From positions 1 through 22,144 of the forward strand of contig CAWZYQ010000059.1 in assembly GCA_963966275.1 (NCBI GenBank): a stretch of 22,144 nucleotides of DNA, given 5' to 3'. Below the pieces are notes generated by a model. It was not told where the DNA came from and made no database searches. It saw only the letters and a program-made list of their open reading frames with translations. How positions within the stretch are numbered: the first letter of the stretch is position 1; the number at the start of each line of letters is the position of its first letter. The translations under genes were made by a program, and so were the position numbers. Origin of the DNA: UBA10427 sp003500135 (GTDB lineage Bacteria; Bacteroidota; Bacteroidia; Cytophagales; Cyclobacteriaceae). Of this stretch, positions 1 through 8,222 are shown piece after piece.

Positions 1-100
1 CCTCTCTCGATTTGCTAATCTGTTGAATACGACTTTCTGAGGAAGCCCTAAATATATCGACCATAAGAACACAATAACGAAAGCATAAGTACGCCTCTTT

Positions 101-253
101 CAAAACCCGGCCGGGTTTTACTTCCGGCATACGTATGTCATACCCCTTTACATACGTTCCTCCCACCACAAACCCGGCCAGCTTTTGGTTAAGACATACG
201 TACCCTACCCCCCTCAACATACATACCTTTCAACAAAACCCGGCCGGGTTTTA
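101..253. repeat. Degenerate 66-67 bp tandem repeat with GC-rich palindromes
   Basis: The 20-mer caaaacccggccgggtttta occurs exactly at 101-120 and 234-253, with a diverged copy at 168-187 where the right arm is changed to cagctttt. The copies are spaced 67 and 66 bp apart. The DNA between them also repeats: each of the two complete units has a CATACGTA element (128-135 and 194-201), then a TACCCC-like run, then a second CATACGT or CATACAT (151-157 and 217-223). This is therefore two and a third units of a diverged tandem repeat, not isolated palindromes. Its function is unknown. It could be a REP-like element, a protein-binding array or a structured RNA. Nothing else convincing is seen in 1-369 apart from the terminator at 341-362. 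Confidence 0.75.
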
Positions 254-340
254 GACGATGCCTAAGCAGGGCATATAGAACCAGGTATATACTTTATGTA
301 GTAGAACGTACTATTGTTTTAAGCAAGGGGAAAGTAAAAT

Positions 341-362
341 AGAGGCCTTTGATAAGGCCTCT
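341..362 (-). terminator. Rho-independent terminator of the symporter gene
   Basis: A perfect 9-bp stem (agaggcctt / aaggcctct) with a 4-nt loop begins 8 nt beyond the symporter stop codon. Read on the minus strand it is followed by an attttacttt tract. The position fits termination of the minus-strand symporter. Confidence 0.75.
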
Positions 363-369
363 TTAAGCT

Positions 370-2079
370 TTAATCCTTTTTGTATTTCTCTTCGGGATAC
401 TCTCCGTGGAACTGGCTCCAGTATTCCTTAACAGTTCGTTTCATATCACCTCTCAACCAGAATATTCCAATCAGGTTGGGGATAGTCATCAAGGCAATGG
501 CTATACCGGAAAATGTCCAAATGATGGTTGTATCGGTAAATGAGGCGATGAAAAAGCCTACAACATACACCAGGTGGTACCAGATTACGGACTTTGAACC
601 AAACAAATACGTCATGGCGCGGTCACCATAGTACGACCAGGAAATGGCTGTTGAAAAAGCAAATAACAATAAGCCTATTGAAACGATGTATTGACCATAC
701 TTCCCCAGGAAACTTCTCGTAAAGGCCTCAGCAGTTAGTGGTGCACTGTGCACCAATGATTTTCCTCGGATCACAAGTTGGTCTTCTTCATCATTCACTA
801 CACCTTTTTTTACTTTTAATGTACCGTTAAAAGGTTTCTTATCTTTTCTTACTTCCACCTGCTCGGCAAGAGATCGGGCATGTATAACTGTAATACCTTC
901 CTGAGAAAGCTGGCCATCAACTATTTCCAATGAACCGTTAAAGTGTGGAAGATCTTTTTTGTCGTTGAGGTAGAGATACAACGATTCGGCATCTCCTTCA
1001 TCGTTTTCATCGTATTTACCATCCAAAATTACTAAATCGGCACTTTGAAAAACGTTATCCAGCTTCTCATTCCACACGCCCGATGAAAGTAGGACCAGGC
1101 CAGTAAGAGAACAAATAATGATCGTATCGATAAATGGCTCTAAAATAGCAACCATCCCCTCGGATACCGGTTCATGAGCCCGTGCAGCAGCGTGTGCAAT
1201 TGGCGCTGACCCTTGTCCGGCCTCATTGCTAAACAAACCGCGATTTACGCCCCGGTTAAATGCGTAGGCGATACTGGCGCCAAGAAAGCCTCCGGTTGCC
1301 GCGGACCCTGAGAATATATCGGAAAATATGGCATTAATAGAAGGCAATATGTTTTCATAATTGTAAGCGATTACGGTAAGCGCTCCAAGAAAATAAATCA
1401 AGGCCATGGCCGGCACCAGCTTTGAAGTAACTTGGGCAATCCTTTTAATCCCTCCAATGATCACCAATCCCAAGAGTACTGCAAGTACTCCACCAGTTAG
1501 CATTTTATTTACCTGAAAGGTGGCAAACATCGAATCGGCAATACTATTGATTTGCGGCAAACTACCTGTGCCAAACGATGAGATTACTGTTGCAATAGCG
1601 AATATGACCGCCATCCATTTCAAGCTGACTTTATTACCAAGAAAGGTGAAGTTGGCATTTTTCATGTAAAACATAGGGCCACCGGCAATCGTACCATCCT
1701 CGGCTTTTTCCCGGTATTTATGGGATATTGTGACCTCCACAAATTTGGTGGTCATACCAAGAAATGCGGTAACCAACATCCAAAATAGTGCAGCAGGGCC
1801 GCCCAAATGGATGGCATATGCCACACCGGCAATATTCCCGGTGCCTACGGTACCTGATAAAGCCGTGGCAAGCGCCTGAAAATGTGAGGTATCCCCTTCA
1901 TCGCCATCGCGATCAAATTTTCCTTTAACTATTCTAAATGCCTGACCGAAATAGCGTATTTGAGGGAATTTGAGAAATATGGTGAAAAATACACCGGTAC
2001 CGAGCAATAAAAATACAAACCAGTCGGATCCTCCAATGTAGCTATCTATTGTTGATAAAATCTCGTTTAGCTCCTGCAT
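370..2079 (-). CDS. AGCS-family sodium:alanine/glycine symporter with extra repeat loop
   Basis: This is an inner-membrane amino-acid carrier of the alanine/glycine:cation symporter (AGCS) family, which couples uptake of alanine or glycine to sodium. The AGCS signatures are clear: ATALSGTVGTGNIAGVA at residues 71-87 and GLFSNEAGQGSAPIAHAAA at 281-299, with many hydrophobic helices. The frame runs upstream to 2307, but that would overlap gcvT by about 60 nt. The ATG at 2079 gives MQELNEIL and a normal family N-terminus, so I use it (569 aa). Typical AGCS proteins are roughly 450-490 aa. The excess is a hydrophilic insert at about residues 345-447, with two related halves, placed before the last helices. 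The substrate cannot be settled from sequence, but the divergent gcvT makes glycine attractive. Confidence 0.93.
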   Translation of the reverse strand: MQELNEILSTIDSYIGGSDWFVFLLLGTGVFFTIFLKFPQIRYFGQAFRIVKGKFDRDGDEGDTSHFQALATALSGTVGTGNIAGVAYAIHLGGPAALFWMLVTAFLGMTTKFVEVTISHKYREKAEDGTIAGGPMFYMKNANFTFLGNKVSLKWMAVIFAIATVISSFGTGSLPQINSIADSMFATFQVNKMLTGGVLAVLLGLVIIGGIKRIAQVTSKLVPAMALIYFLGALTVIAYNYENILPSINAIFSDIFSGSAATGGFLGASIAYAFNRGVNRGLFSNEAGQGSAPIAHAAARAHEPVSEGMVAILEPFIDTIIICSLTGLVLLSSGVWNEKLDNVFQSADLVILDGKYDENDEGDAESLYLYLNDKKDLPHFNGSLEIVDGQLSQEGITVIHARSLAEQVEVRKDKKPFNGTLKVKKGVVNDEEDQLVIRGKSLVHSAPLTAEAFTRSFLGKYGQYIVSIGLLLFAFSTAISWSYYGDRAMTYLFGSKSVIWYHLVYVVGFFIASFTDTTIIWTFSGIAIALMTIPNLIGIFWLRGDMKRTVKEYWSQFHGEYPEEKYKKD

Positions 2080-2106
2080 TTGCTTGATTTTCAAATTGAC
2101 CAGCGA

Positions 2107-2114
2107 CAAAACTA
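2107..2114 (-). promoter_or_regulatory. Putative -7 element of the symporter promoter
   Basis: On the minus strand this reads TAGTTTTG, a full match to the Bacteroidota -7 consensus TAnnTTTG, 28 nt upstream of the chosen ATG. The -33 region is only TTTC-like and lies within the palindrome at 2123-2136. Confidence 0.45.
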
Positions 2115-2122
2115 TAAAAATA

Positions 2123-2136
2123 TTTCGTGCACGAAA
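2123..2136. promoter_or_regulatory. Perfect 14-bp palindrome, candidate operator between symporter and gcvT
   Basis: TTTCGTGCACGAAA is perfectly self-complementary. It lies in the 164-nt region between the divergent symporter and gcvT starts, at about the -33 position of the putative symporter promoter. Dimeric regulators typically bind such sites. The regulator is not identified. Confidence 0.4.
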
Positions 2137-2219
2137 GCGCTTATTTAGGAAGTGTTGCCATTTTACTGTGTTTAAGAATGGTTTGTACGAAGCAAATTTC
2201 CTTATTAAAATTTCCCTTT

Positions 2220-2227
2220 TACCTTTG
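2220..2227 (+). promoter_or_regulatory. Putative -7 element of the gcvT promoter
   Basis: TACCTTTG matches TAnnTTTG and lies 16 nt before the gcvT ATG, implying a short leader of about 10 nt. No clean TTTG lies at the expected -33 distance, so the call is moderate. The element also supports the ATG at 2244 over the upstream in-frame ATG at 2127. Confidence 0.45.
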
Positions 2228-2243
2228 TGAAAAAGAAACAACA

Positions 2244-3335
2244 ATGGAATTAAAACACATAGCCCTTGAAAATAAACACGAGCAAATGGGTGGCAAAATG
2301 GTCCCATTTGCCGGATACAATATGCCTGTTCGATATGCTTCCGAAAAGGAAGAACACATTAATGTACGCAAAAATGTAGGCGTATTCGATGTATCGCACA
2401 TGGGTGAGTTCATGGTACGCGGTCCAAAAGCGCTCGACCTTATTCAAAAGGTCACTTCCAACGATGCGTCAAAACTGACACCTGGAAAAGTACAGTACTC
2501 GTGCCTGCCCAACGATAAAGGCGGCATAGTAGATGACCTGTTGGTGTATATGCTCAAAGAGGAAGAATACATGCTGGTGGTAAATGCATCTAATATAGAA
2601 AAGGACTGGGCGTGGATTGAAAAACAAAACGATATGGGCGCCGAAATGGAAAACATTTCGGATGATGTTAGCTTATTTGCCGTTCAGGGGCCTAATGCCG
2701 GTAAGGTGGTGGCTAAACTGACCGACCTGAATGTTGACGAAATGGGCTTTTATACCTTTGATAAGGGCAACATAAAAGGAGTGACCGATGGCGTTGTGAT
2801 TTCGGCAACAGGTTATACCGGTGCAGGAGGCTTTGAAATCTATGTGTACAATGAGTATGCGGAAGCCACCTGGGATAAAATTTTTGAGGCTGGAAAAGAA
2901 TATAATATTATGCCGGCCGGTTTAGGCGCTCGCGATACCCTCCGGCTAGAAATGGGCTTTTGTCTTTACGGCAACGACATTGACGAAACTACTTCCCCAA
3001 TTGAAGCAGGGCTCGGCTGGATCACCAAGTTCAATAAGGATTTTATCAATAGCGACGAGCTGAAAAAGCAGAAGGAAGAAGGAGTGAGCAGAAGGTTGGT
3101 TGGTTTTGAAATGATCGATAAAGGTATTCCACGTGCCGGATATGAAATAACTGACACAGATGGGAACAATATTGGTAAAGTTACAAGTGGATCAATCAGC
3201 CCTTCACTCGGGTATGGCATTGGCCTCGGTTATGTACAAAAACCACATACCAAATCGGACAGTGAGGTCTTTATTTCGGTGCGAAATAAAAAACTTAAAG
3301 CAAAAGTTGTCAAGCCTCCCTTTTACAAAGCCTAA
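2244..3335 (+). CDS. gcvT: Glycine cleavage system T protein (aminomethyltransferase)
   Basis: GcvT transfers the methylene group from aminomethylated lipoyl-H protein to tetrahydrofolate, releasing ammonia, as part of the cytoplasmic glycine cleavage complex. The 363-aa product has the usual family length. Conserved segments include PFAGYNMPVRY (21-31), VGVFDVSHMGE (45-55), GGIVDDLL with the folate-site aspartate (93-100), and GARDTLRLEMGFCLYGND (228-245). The frame is open back to 2127, but the extension runs through the promoter region and is not protein-like, so the ATG at 2244 (MELKHIALE) is chosen. No gcvH or gcvP is in the window, so the system is dispersed. comB follows after 12 nt and is probably co-transcribed. 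Confidence 0.97.
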   Translation: MELKHIALENKHEQMGGKMVPFAGYNMPVRYASEKEEHINVRKNVGVFDVSHMGEFMVRGPKALDLIQKVTSNDASKLTPGKVQYSCLPNDKGGIVDDLLVYMLKEEEYMLVVNASNIEKDWAWIEKQNDMGAEMENISDDVSLFAVQGPNAGKVVAKLTDLNVDEMGFYTFDKGNIKGVTDGVVISATGYTGAGGFEIYVYNEYAEATWDKIFEAGKEYNIMPAGLGARDTLRLEMGFCLYGNDIDETTSPIEAGLGWITKFNKDFINSDELKKQKEEGVSRRLVGFEMIDKGIPRAGYEITDTDGNNIGKVTSGSISPSLGYGIGLGYVQKPHTKSDSEVFISVRNKKLKAKVVKPPFYKA

Positions 3336-3347
3336 AATACTCAGTAA

Positions 3348-4073
3348 ATGAGAAAAATTGATGTTTGCCTGTCTCCCGATCTAATTGAATTATACAACCT
3401 GTCGGGAAAAGTAGTGGTAGTGGTAGATATTTTACGCGCCACATCTTGTATGACCACCGGAATTGCACATGGTGTCAACTCAATAAAACCGGTAGCGACT
3501 TTAGCGGAGTGCCAGGAGCTACAGTTTAAGGGCTACACGGCAGCTGCAGAAAGGAATGGTAAAAAAGTAGATGGTTTCGACCTCGGCAATTCCCCCTTCG
3601 ATTACATGGACGAAGAATTAAGAGGAAAGGACATCGCCGTCACGACTACCAATGGTACCCTGGCGATCACCAAATCAATGGATGCCGAGCAGGTCATTAT
3701 AGGCTCCTTTCTGAACTTTTCTGCCATAATCAATTATTTAAAAAGAATCAAACACGATGTGGTGGTCCATTGTGCGGGGTGGAAAGGCAAAGTAAATATG
3801 GAGGACAGCCTTTATGCCGGGGCAGTGGTGGATGCACTTAACGGTCAGATGGACTATGCCTGCGATGCACCAAAGATTGTGCATTCTTTGTATCTGCAGG
3901 CCAAGGGAAATATGCTGGACTTCATGCAAAACAGTTCCCATGCGAAAAGGCTAACCAAATTGAGTATTCAACGAGATTTTGAATACTGTCTGAAATTTGA
4001 CGAGTTTAAAAATATTCCGGTGCTCAAAGGCGATCATCTAATGAAAATGGGAATTAGCGACATGTTGATTTAA
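3348..4073 (+). CDS. comB: ComB-family 2-phosphosulfolactate phosphatase
   Basis: ComB hydrolyses 2-phosphosulfolactate to sulfolactate. This is a step in coenzyme M synthesis in methanogens and in sulfolactate metabolism in some bacteria. The 241-aa protein shows the family pattern: VVVVVDILRATSCM (22-35), GFDLGNSPFDY (76-86), TTTNGT (99-104) and CAGWKGKVNMEDSLYAGAVV (142-161). It starts 12 nt after gcvT and ends in a shared terminator, so the pair looks like a two-gene operon. No ComA or ComC partner is nearby. Coenzyme M itself is not expected in this lineage, so the physiological substrate here is uncertain; family membership is clear. Confidence 0.88.
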   Translation: MRKIDVCLSPDLIELYNLSGKVVVVVDILRATSCMTTGIAHGVNSIKPVATLAECQELQFKGYTAAAERNGKKVDGFDLGNSPFDYMDEELRGKDIAVTTTNGTLAITKSMDAEQVIIGSFLNFSAIINYLKRIKHDVVVHCAGWKGKVNMEDSLYAGAVVDALNGQMDYACDAPKIVHSLYLQAKGNMLDFMQNSSHAKRLTKLSIQRDFEYCLKFDEFKNIPVLKGDHLMKMGISDMLI

Positions 4074-4149
4074 CCCTGACATCCTGATAGTATCGCCGGG
4101 ATCGTCAGTCATTATTAGAAATATCAAATGACGATTTCATGTTTAACCA

Positions 4150-4191
4150 AAAAAACCTTCTTTGAATTCCCTGCCCCAAAGAAGGTTTTTT
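4150..4191. terminator. Bidirectional terminator between comB and the transglutaminase operon
   Basis: A perfect 15-bp stem (left arm 4150-4164, right arm 4177-4191) encloses a 12-nt loop. Its outer arms are A and T runs, so it gives a U tract in both directions. It separates the convergent comB and the minus-strand gene ending at 4210. Confidence 0.88.
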
Positions 4192-4209
4192 CATTGACAC
4201 CAGAAAATT

Positions 4210-6129
4210 TCATGTCTCTTTTACAATAACCACTTTTTCGTTATCCGATTCTGCTATTTGATTTAGATACTCTATAAACTCCTTATATCGCTCTTTGGGA
4301 AAAACGCCATCGTTATGAGCACGCGTCCGGATATAAAGAAGTTTCCCTTCAGAAACTTTGTACTCTGTTTTATAATATCCGAAATCAGTAGTTACTTCCT
4401 TTGATTTCGGCAAATACTCAACATGATAACCCTCCGGTAGAACATAGGATATCGTATCATGATCAACAAAGGGGAAGTCAAGGTAAATATCATATTTGCG
4501 CTCTCCTTGTTGCATGGAAACAGAAGACCGCTTGTTGAGCAGGTTTGCCGTAAAAAAATACCTTTTCCCGCTTTTCGAACCGTAATTTCTTAGTGATAAT
4601 TCGAGTGTCTCTTTAGCTTCTGGCATGGGCCTTTTGACCTGATCATAGCTAAATGCTAGTATTTTGTAGTCACTAAGGTTCAAGTGCCGGTACAACCACT
4701 TTTCCTGTTCCGTGGGGCTTACATTAAGCGCATTATCTACATTTCCATATTGCAGGCCCTGGTAATGGGTCGTTATGGTAGCTGTGCTCTCCCCATCCAC
4801 ATTTAATACTACTTGCGCCGTACGTGATTGTATGTTTCTATCTCGTTCATACTTAGGAGTATTGACCAGCTTTCCTCCATCTTCTGTAATTAACAGGGAT
4901 TGACGGTCAGAAGTAAAGTCTCCCATGAATCCGTAGGGATTGGTCTGACTGGTACATTCCAGCCAAATGGTATCCTGCTCATTAGGCACACATAATATTA
5001 CATGATTAAAGGCTCTGTGAACAAAATCCTGAGAAAGAGGGGTGGGGTCATCACCACCATAAATGATGGCATAATGTGATTCTATGCCAATGGCTTTCAA
5101 AAGTGATAATGTGTAATTACTTAATGCTTTGCAGTCACCATATCCGTTTTCGTCAACATAGGTAGCATCAAAAGGCTGCCAGCCACCAATTCCCAATTGT
5201 ATACTCACATAGCGCGTTTTGGATTGCATATACTCATATACTGCTCTGATCTTTTGTTCGTTGGTAGTAAGTTTTGCCGTCAGCTCCTTTATTTCTGCAA
5301 TAGTTTGAGGCGGCAATTCCTGTCTTCCTTTGTTGACTTCAATTTGCCATTTTCCATAGTCCGCCCAACTTCGCATTTCTCCTTCATATCCTTCTACTTC
5401 AAATACAGACGGAGCGAATAAAATATGGGGGTAAATCATATGTTCCGGAGGACCATAGTCTTCTTCCTCAAACGCCTTTATGTTTTTCATCGACCATAAG
5501 TAACTTTTCTTGCCTTCCACATTTTGTTCTTTGAAAGTGCCATCGAAATTATTAGTGCGATAATCCAAACTGATCTCCGGTGGAAGATTAATGGTGATTT
5601 GGGAATGTTCTACCGATACGTTTTCCCAGTTTACAAATGACCAATCCGGGTAGAACATCATATTTGATTTTTCAATCTCATATTCTAATTCTACCGTGTA
5701 AGGAAAATACGGATAATCGAAGCTGATATACTTGAGGCGGTCATCGCTGAATACTGAAATCCCATCATGAGCGGCATAGTCCTTAATATCATTTTTCTTT
5801 GCTTTGCGTACCAATTCACCATTTTTGTCATAAAGCGATGCATTTACAAACCTGATCTTATTCAGATTATCATACCTGACGACAAAATTGGAGAATTTAT
5901 TCCCTTTTTTATCCAGTATAGTAATGACTCGCCTTACTTTATAGGTAGCATTTCCTTTATCCTGTACATCAAATTCGCCAATATCCTTTCTTACTACTGC
6001 ATGGGCATTTTCCAGTAGTTTATCATCTATTCTGGAAGCTTTATACGCATCTACCACCTTTCCGGCATTTGCTGAAAAAGCAAGAATGAAACTAAAAAAT
6101 GCCAGCGCTGAAAAAACTTTTCGCATCAT
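4210..6129 (-). CDS. Secreted DUF3857/transglutaminase-like protein with intact triad
   Basis: The 639-aa protein begins with a signal peptide (MMRKVFSALAFF, cleavage probably near ANA-GK around residue 22), so it is probably periplasmic or surface exposed. An N-terminal beta-rich DUF3857 region (about 40-240) precedes a transglutaminase core. The core has GYGDCKALSNY with catalytic Cys333, FNHVIL with His376, and WLECTSQTNPYG with Glu391 in the usual Asp position. A C-terminal beta-rich domain follows. The ATG overlaps the upstream stop codon by one base (TAATG), so translation is probably coupled to the paralogue before it. Family members are thought to act as proteases or crosslinkers on the cell surface; no substrate is known. 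The acidic residue being Glu rather than Asp is a mild oddity. Confidence 0.85.
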   Translation of the reverse strand: MMRKVFSALAFFSFILAFSANAGKVVDAYKASRIDDKLLENAHAVVRKDIGEFDVQDKGNATYKVRRVITILDKKGNKFSNFVVRYDNLNKIRFVNASLYDKNGELVRKAKKNDIKDYAAHDGISVFSDDRLKYISFDYPYFPYTVELEYEIEKSNMMFYPDWSFVNWENVSVEHSQITINLPPEISLDYRTNNFDGTFKEQNVEGKKSYLWSMKNIKAFEEEDYGPPEHMIYPHILFAPSVFEVEGYEGEMRSWADYGKWQIEVNKGRQELPPQTIAEIKELTAKLTTNEQKIRAVYEYMQSKTRYVSIQLGIGGWQPFDATYVDENGYGDCKALSNYTLSLLKAIGIESHYAIIYGGDDPTPLSQDFVHRAFNHVILCVPNEQDTIWLECTSQTNPYGFMGDFTSDRQSLLITEDGGKLVNTPKYERDRNIQSRTAQVVLNVDGESTATITTHYQGLQYGNVDNALNVSPTEQEKWLYRHLNLSDYKILAFSYDQVKRPMPEAKETLELSLRNYGSKSGKRYFFTANLLNKRSSVSMQQGERKYDIYLDFPFVDHDTISYVLPEGYHVEYLPKSKEVTTDFGYYKTEYKVSEGKLLYIRTRAHNDGVFPKERYKEFIEYLNQIAESDNEKVVIVKET

Positions 6130-8150
6130 TAGTTTTGTTTTTTAAGTACTAATTGCTCACCCTGCTTTTCGAAGACCATGCTAAAAAAGTTGCGCAGATA
6201 TGGATACTCATCGTGACTATAGAATGTCTTTTTAACTTCAAAAAGACTTACGATTTGCAGATTATTACCCAATTGCCTGATCTGGTATCTGAATTCACCT
6301 GCATTCTCAGGAAGTGCTAAGTGGATACTTTCCGGAATTTCCTCAACTGCATATCCCTCAGGAATAGTAAGGGTAATATTGCGAGTGATTTTAATTGGGG
6401 AACCAAAATCTACTGGCAATTCCCGCTTCTCATTTTTAAATGGATTCTCACTATCTTCTTCCTCTAAAAGAGGGTTAATATACATCATTTTACCTGCTTT
6501 GGTGCTTAATCCTTTTGAAACAAAATCAAACTTTTCGACCACATCAACTTTATCTTTATCTAATTCAACAGACACGTTCTTTATTTCTGTATTGGTATAG
6601 TTTTCTATTATTTTTTCTTTAAACTTGTCCATGCCGTCCGTTTCAATTTCAAATTGCGCATCTATAGCTGCATATCCGCTTAATTTTTCCTGAATCAAAC
6701 CGGCTACACTTCCATCATCTTCGATTTTAGCCTGGCAAAATGATACACTTTCCCTTCCTTTGTACGGCACTAAAGCCACCCAATTGGAGTTCGTTTCACA
6801 AATACGTCGCCCCATTTGATTCAGGCAACGCTCAGGAATTAATCCAAGTGGCAATCCGCTTTGTGTTGCATCCACCAGTATGTTTGTCCCATTGATATTC
6901 ACTTCTGCAATGACATAGTTATATTTAGACATTATCGGATAGATAGGATTGACAAGGCCATGACTTCGTGTACTCATAATTACCGGGTTAGCGGTTAGTC
7001 CGGCGGCACGGCACATGGATATGAATAAAAGGTTGATATCAGCGTCATTGCCCGTTTTATCCATGTAGGTTTTTCTAATTCCATTATCCGCATAAAATCC
7101 CGTTTTCCCGTCCCACTCAATATTATTGGAAATAAACCTGTAAATATTATAAACTAAAGCTACATCATTTTGACTTGCAAGTTTTATTTTGGCGAGATCA
7201 TCCTTATAGAAATTCCGAGGCTTCATTTGGTTGCCAAAATTCTCACTCTCAAGAAACATTTTGTTGATCTCACCCCAATCACTTAATATTTTTTTAATTG
7301 GTTCCTGCGGCCATTGTACTGTTGATAATTGATATTCTATAGAAGTAAGGAAATTAAATAGTTTAGGCGAATATTTTTCCGATTTCAATGCAGGAACGTC
7401 TTTGGCCACAAAGCGGGTTCCGTAGATCGTATATTTAACCGTATGATTGCTGTAATTTGTTCCACCGGTATAGCCTGAATTCCTACTCTTGCTTGTAAAG
7501 GAAGCGCTTCCGGTATTAGTGAAATTTTCTCGTATATCCAGACGGGCATACCCCTGTTCTACCGGCATATATCGAAAATACTCAGGTGATTCAAATATAT
7601 ATTCGCTGTGCTTGACCGGAATGGTTCGTTGGAAATACCATTTGTCGATAAGTGTGAAATAGTCGGAAGTTTTCTTGTATGTAAATTCAATTACTGAACC
7701 TTCCTTTACTTTAGGCATCGTAAACTTTAGAGCTCTTTGCGTTTCACTACTTTCTTCCTCATAGATATTATCTTTACTAAGCTTTTCCTCTACAATTTTA
7801 CCATTTTCCAGATTGTAGGTATATCCCTTAAGTCCATTTATATTTTCATCTATGTTGTCCCCATCATAAAAATATAGGGTCCAATCTGCCCAGTCCAATC
7901 CCTCCTTGTTGAAAATCTTGACCCGACAGGTACGTTCAGACATTATTTGGAAGCCCGCAGAAGTATAGATTATCCTGGTTTCCCCATAATCGCATAATAT
8001 GGCGGCTTCAGCATCCGGGTCACCCGGATAACTTTCCATTTGCAGTTCTTCCATGGAGACTTTTCCAAACTTAATGGGTGCCTTATCGGCAAATAATTGA
8101 GTAGAAATAAATACCAGGCATGATGCAATAATGAACACTGTTGCTCTCAT
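6129..8150 (-). CDS. Secreted DUF3857/transglutaminase-like protein lacking catalytic Cys and His
   Basis: This 673-aa protein has a signal peptide (MRATVFIIASCLVFISTQLFA, cleavage near residue 21-22), an N-terminal DUF3857 region and a transglutaminase-like core. Aligned to the downstream paralogue without gaps, GYGDCKALSN becomes TGNDADINLL, so Cys is replaced by Asp369. FNHVIL becomes YNYVIA, so His is replaced by Tyr412. The Asp position is kept (VDATQ, Asp427). The spacings 43 and 15 residues are identical in both proteins. It is therefore likely a non-catalytic paralogue used for binding or scaffolding. It is the first gene of a two-gene operon. A 12-bp palindrome, ATCTTTAAAGAT (8151-8162), directly abuts its ATG. 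No strong promoter match was found. Confidence 0.83.
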   Translation of the reverse strand: MRATVFIIASCLVFISTQLFADKAPIKFGKVSMEELQMESYPGDPDAEAAILCDYGETRIIYTSAGFQIMSERTCRVKIFNKEGLDWADWTLYFYDGDNIDENINGLKGYTYNLENGKIVEEKLSKDNIYEEESSETQRALKFTMPKVKEGSVIEFTYKKTSDYFTLIDKWYFQRTIPVKHSEYIFESPEYFRYMPVEQGYARLDIRENFTNTGSASFTSKSRNSGYTGGTNYSNHTVKYTIYGTRFVAKDVPALKSEKYSPKLFNFLTSIEYQLSTVQWPQEPIKKILSDWGEINKMFLESENFGNQMKPRNFYKDDLAKIKLASQNDVALVYNIYRFISNNIEWDGKTGFYADNGIRKTYMDKTGNDADINLLFISMCRAAGLTANPVIMSTRSHGLVNPIYPIMSKYNYVIAEVNINGTNILVDATQSGLPLGLIPERCLNQMGRRICETNSNWVALVPYKGRESVSFCQAKIEDDGSVAGLIQEKLSGYAAIDAQFEIETDGMDKFKEKIIENYTNTEIKNVSVELDKDKVDVVEKFDFVSKGLSTKAGKMMYINPLLEEEDSENPFKNEKRELPVDFGSPIKITRNITLTIPEGYAVEEIPESIHLALPENAGEFRYQIRQLGNNLQIVSLFEVKKTFYSHDEYPYLRNFFSMVFEKQGEQLVLKKQN

Positions 8151-8222
8151 ATCTTTAAAGATTTAGGTTTCAAAAAACAATTAGATGACTAAAATACAAT
8201 TTTTTATGAACAAATCAATGAA

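Noticed and set aside
1..64. Possible minus-strand gene start at 64 running off the left edge (MVDIFRASSES) or a plus-strand gene end at the TGA at 38-40
   Set aside because: Only about 12-21 codons are visible in either reading, which is expected by chance, and no promoter or family signature supports one over the other.
101..253. CRISPR-like array
   Set aside because: The DNA between the 20-mers is itself repetitive, the middle copy is degraded, there are only three copies and no cas gene is present.
2080..2307. N-terminal extension of the symporter to 2307
   Set aside because: It would overlap the gcvT coding start and adds 76 residues not typical of AGCS proteins; the putative -7 element lies inside it.
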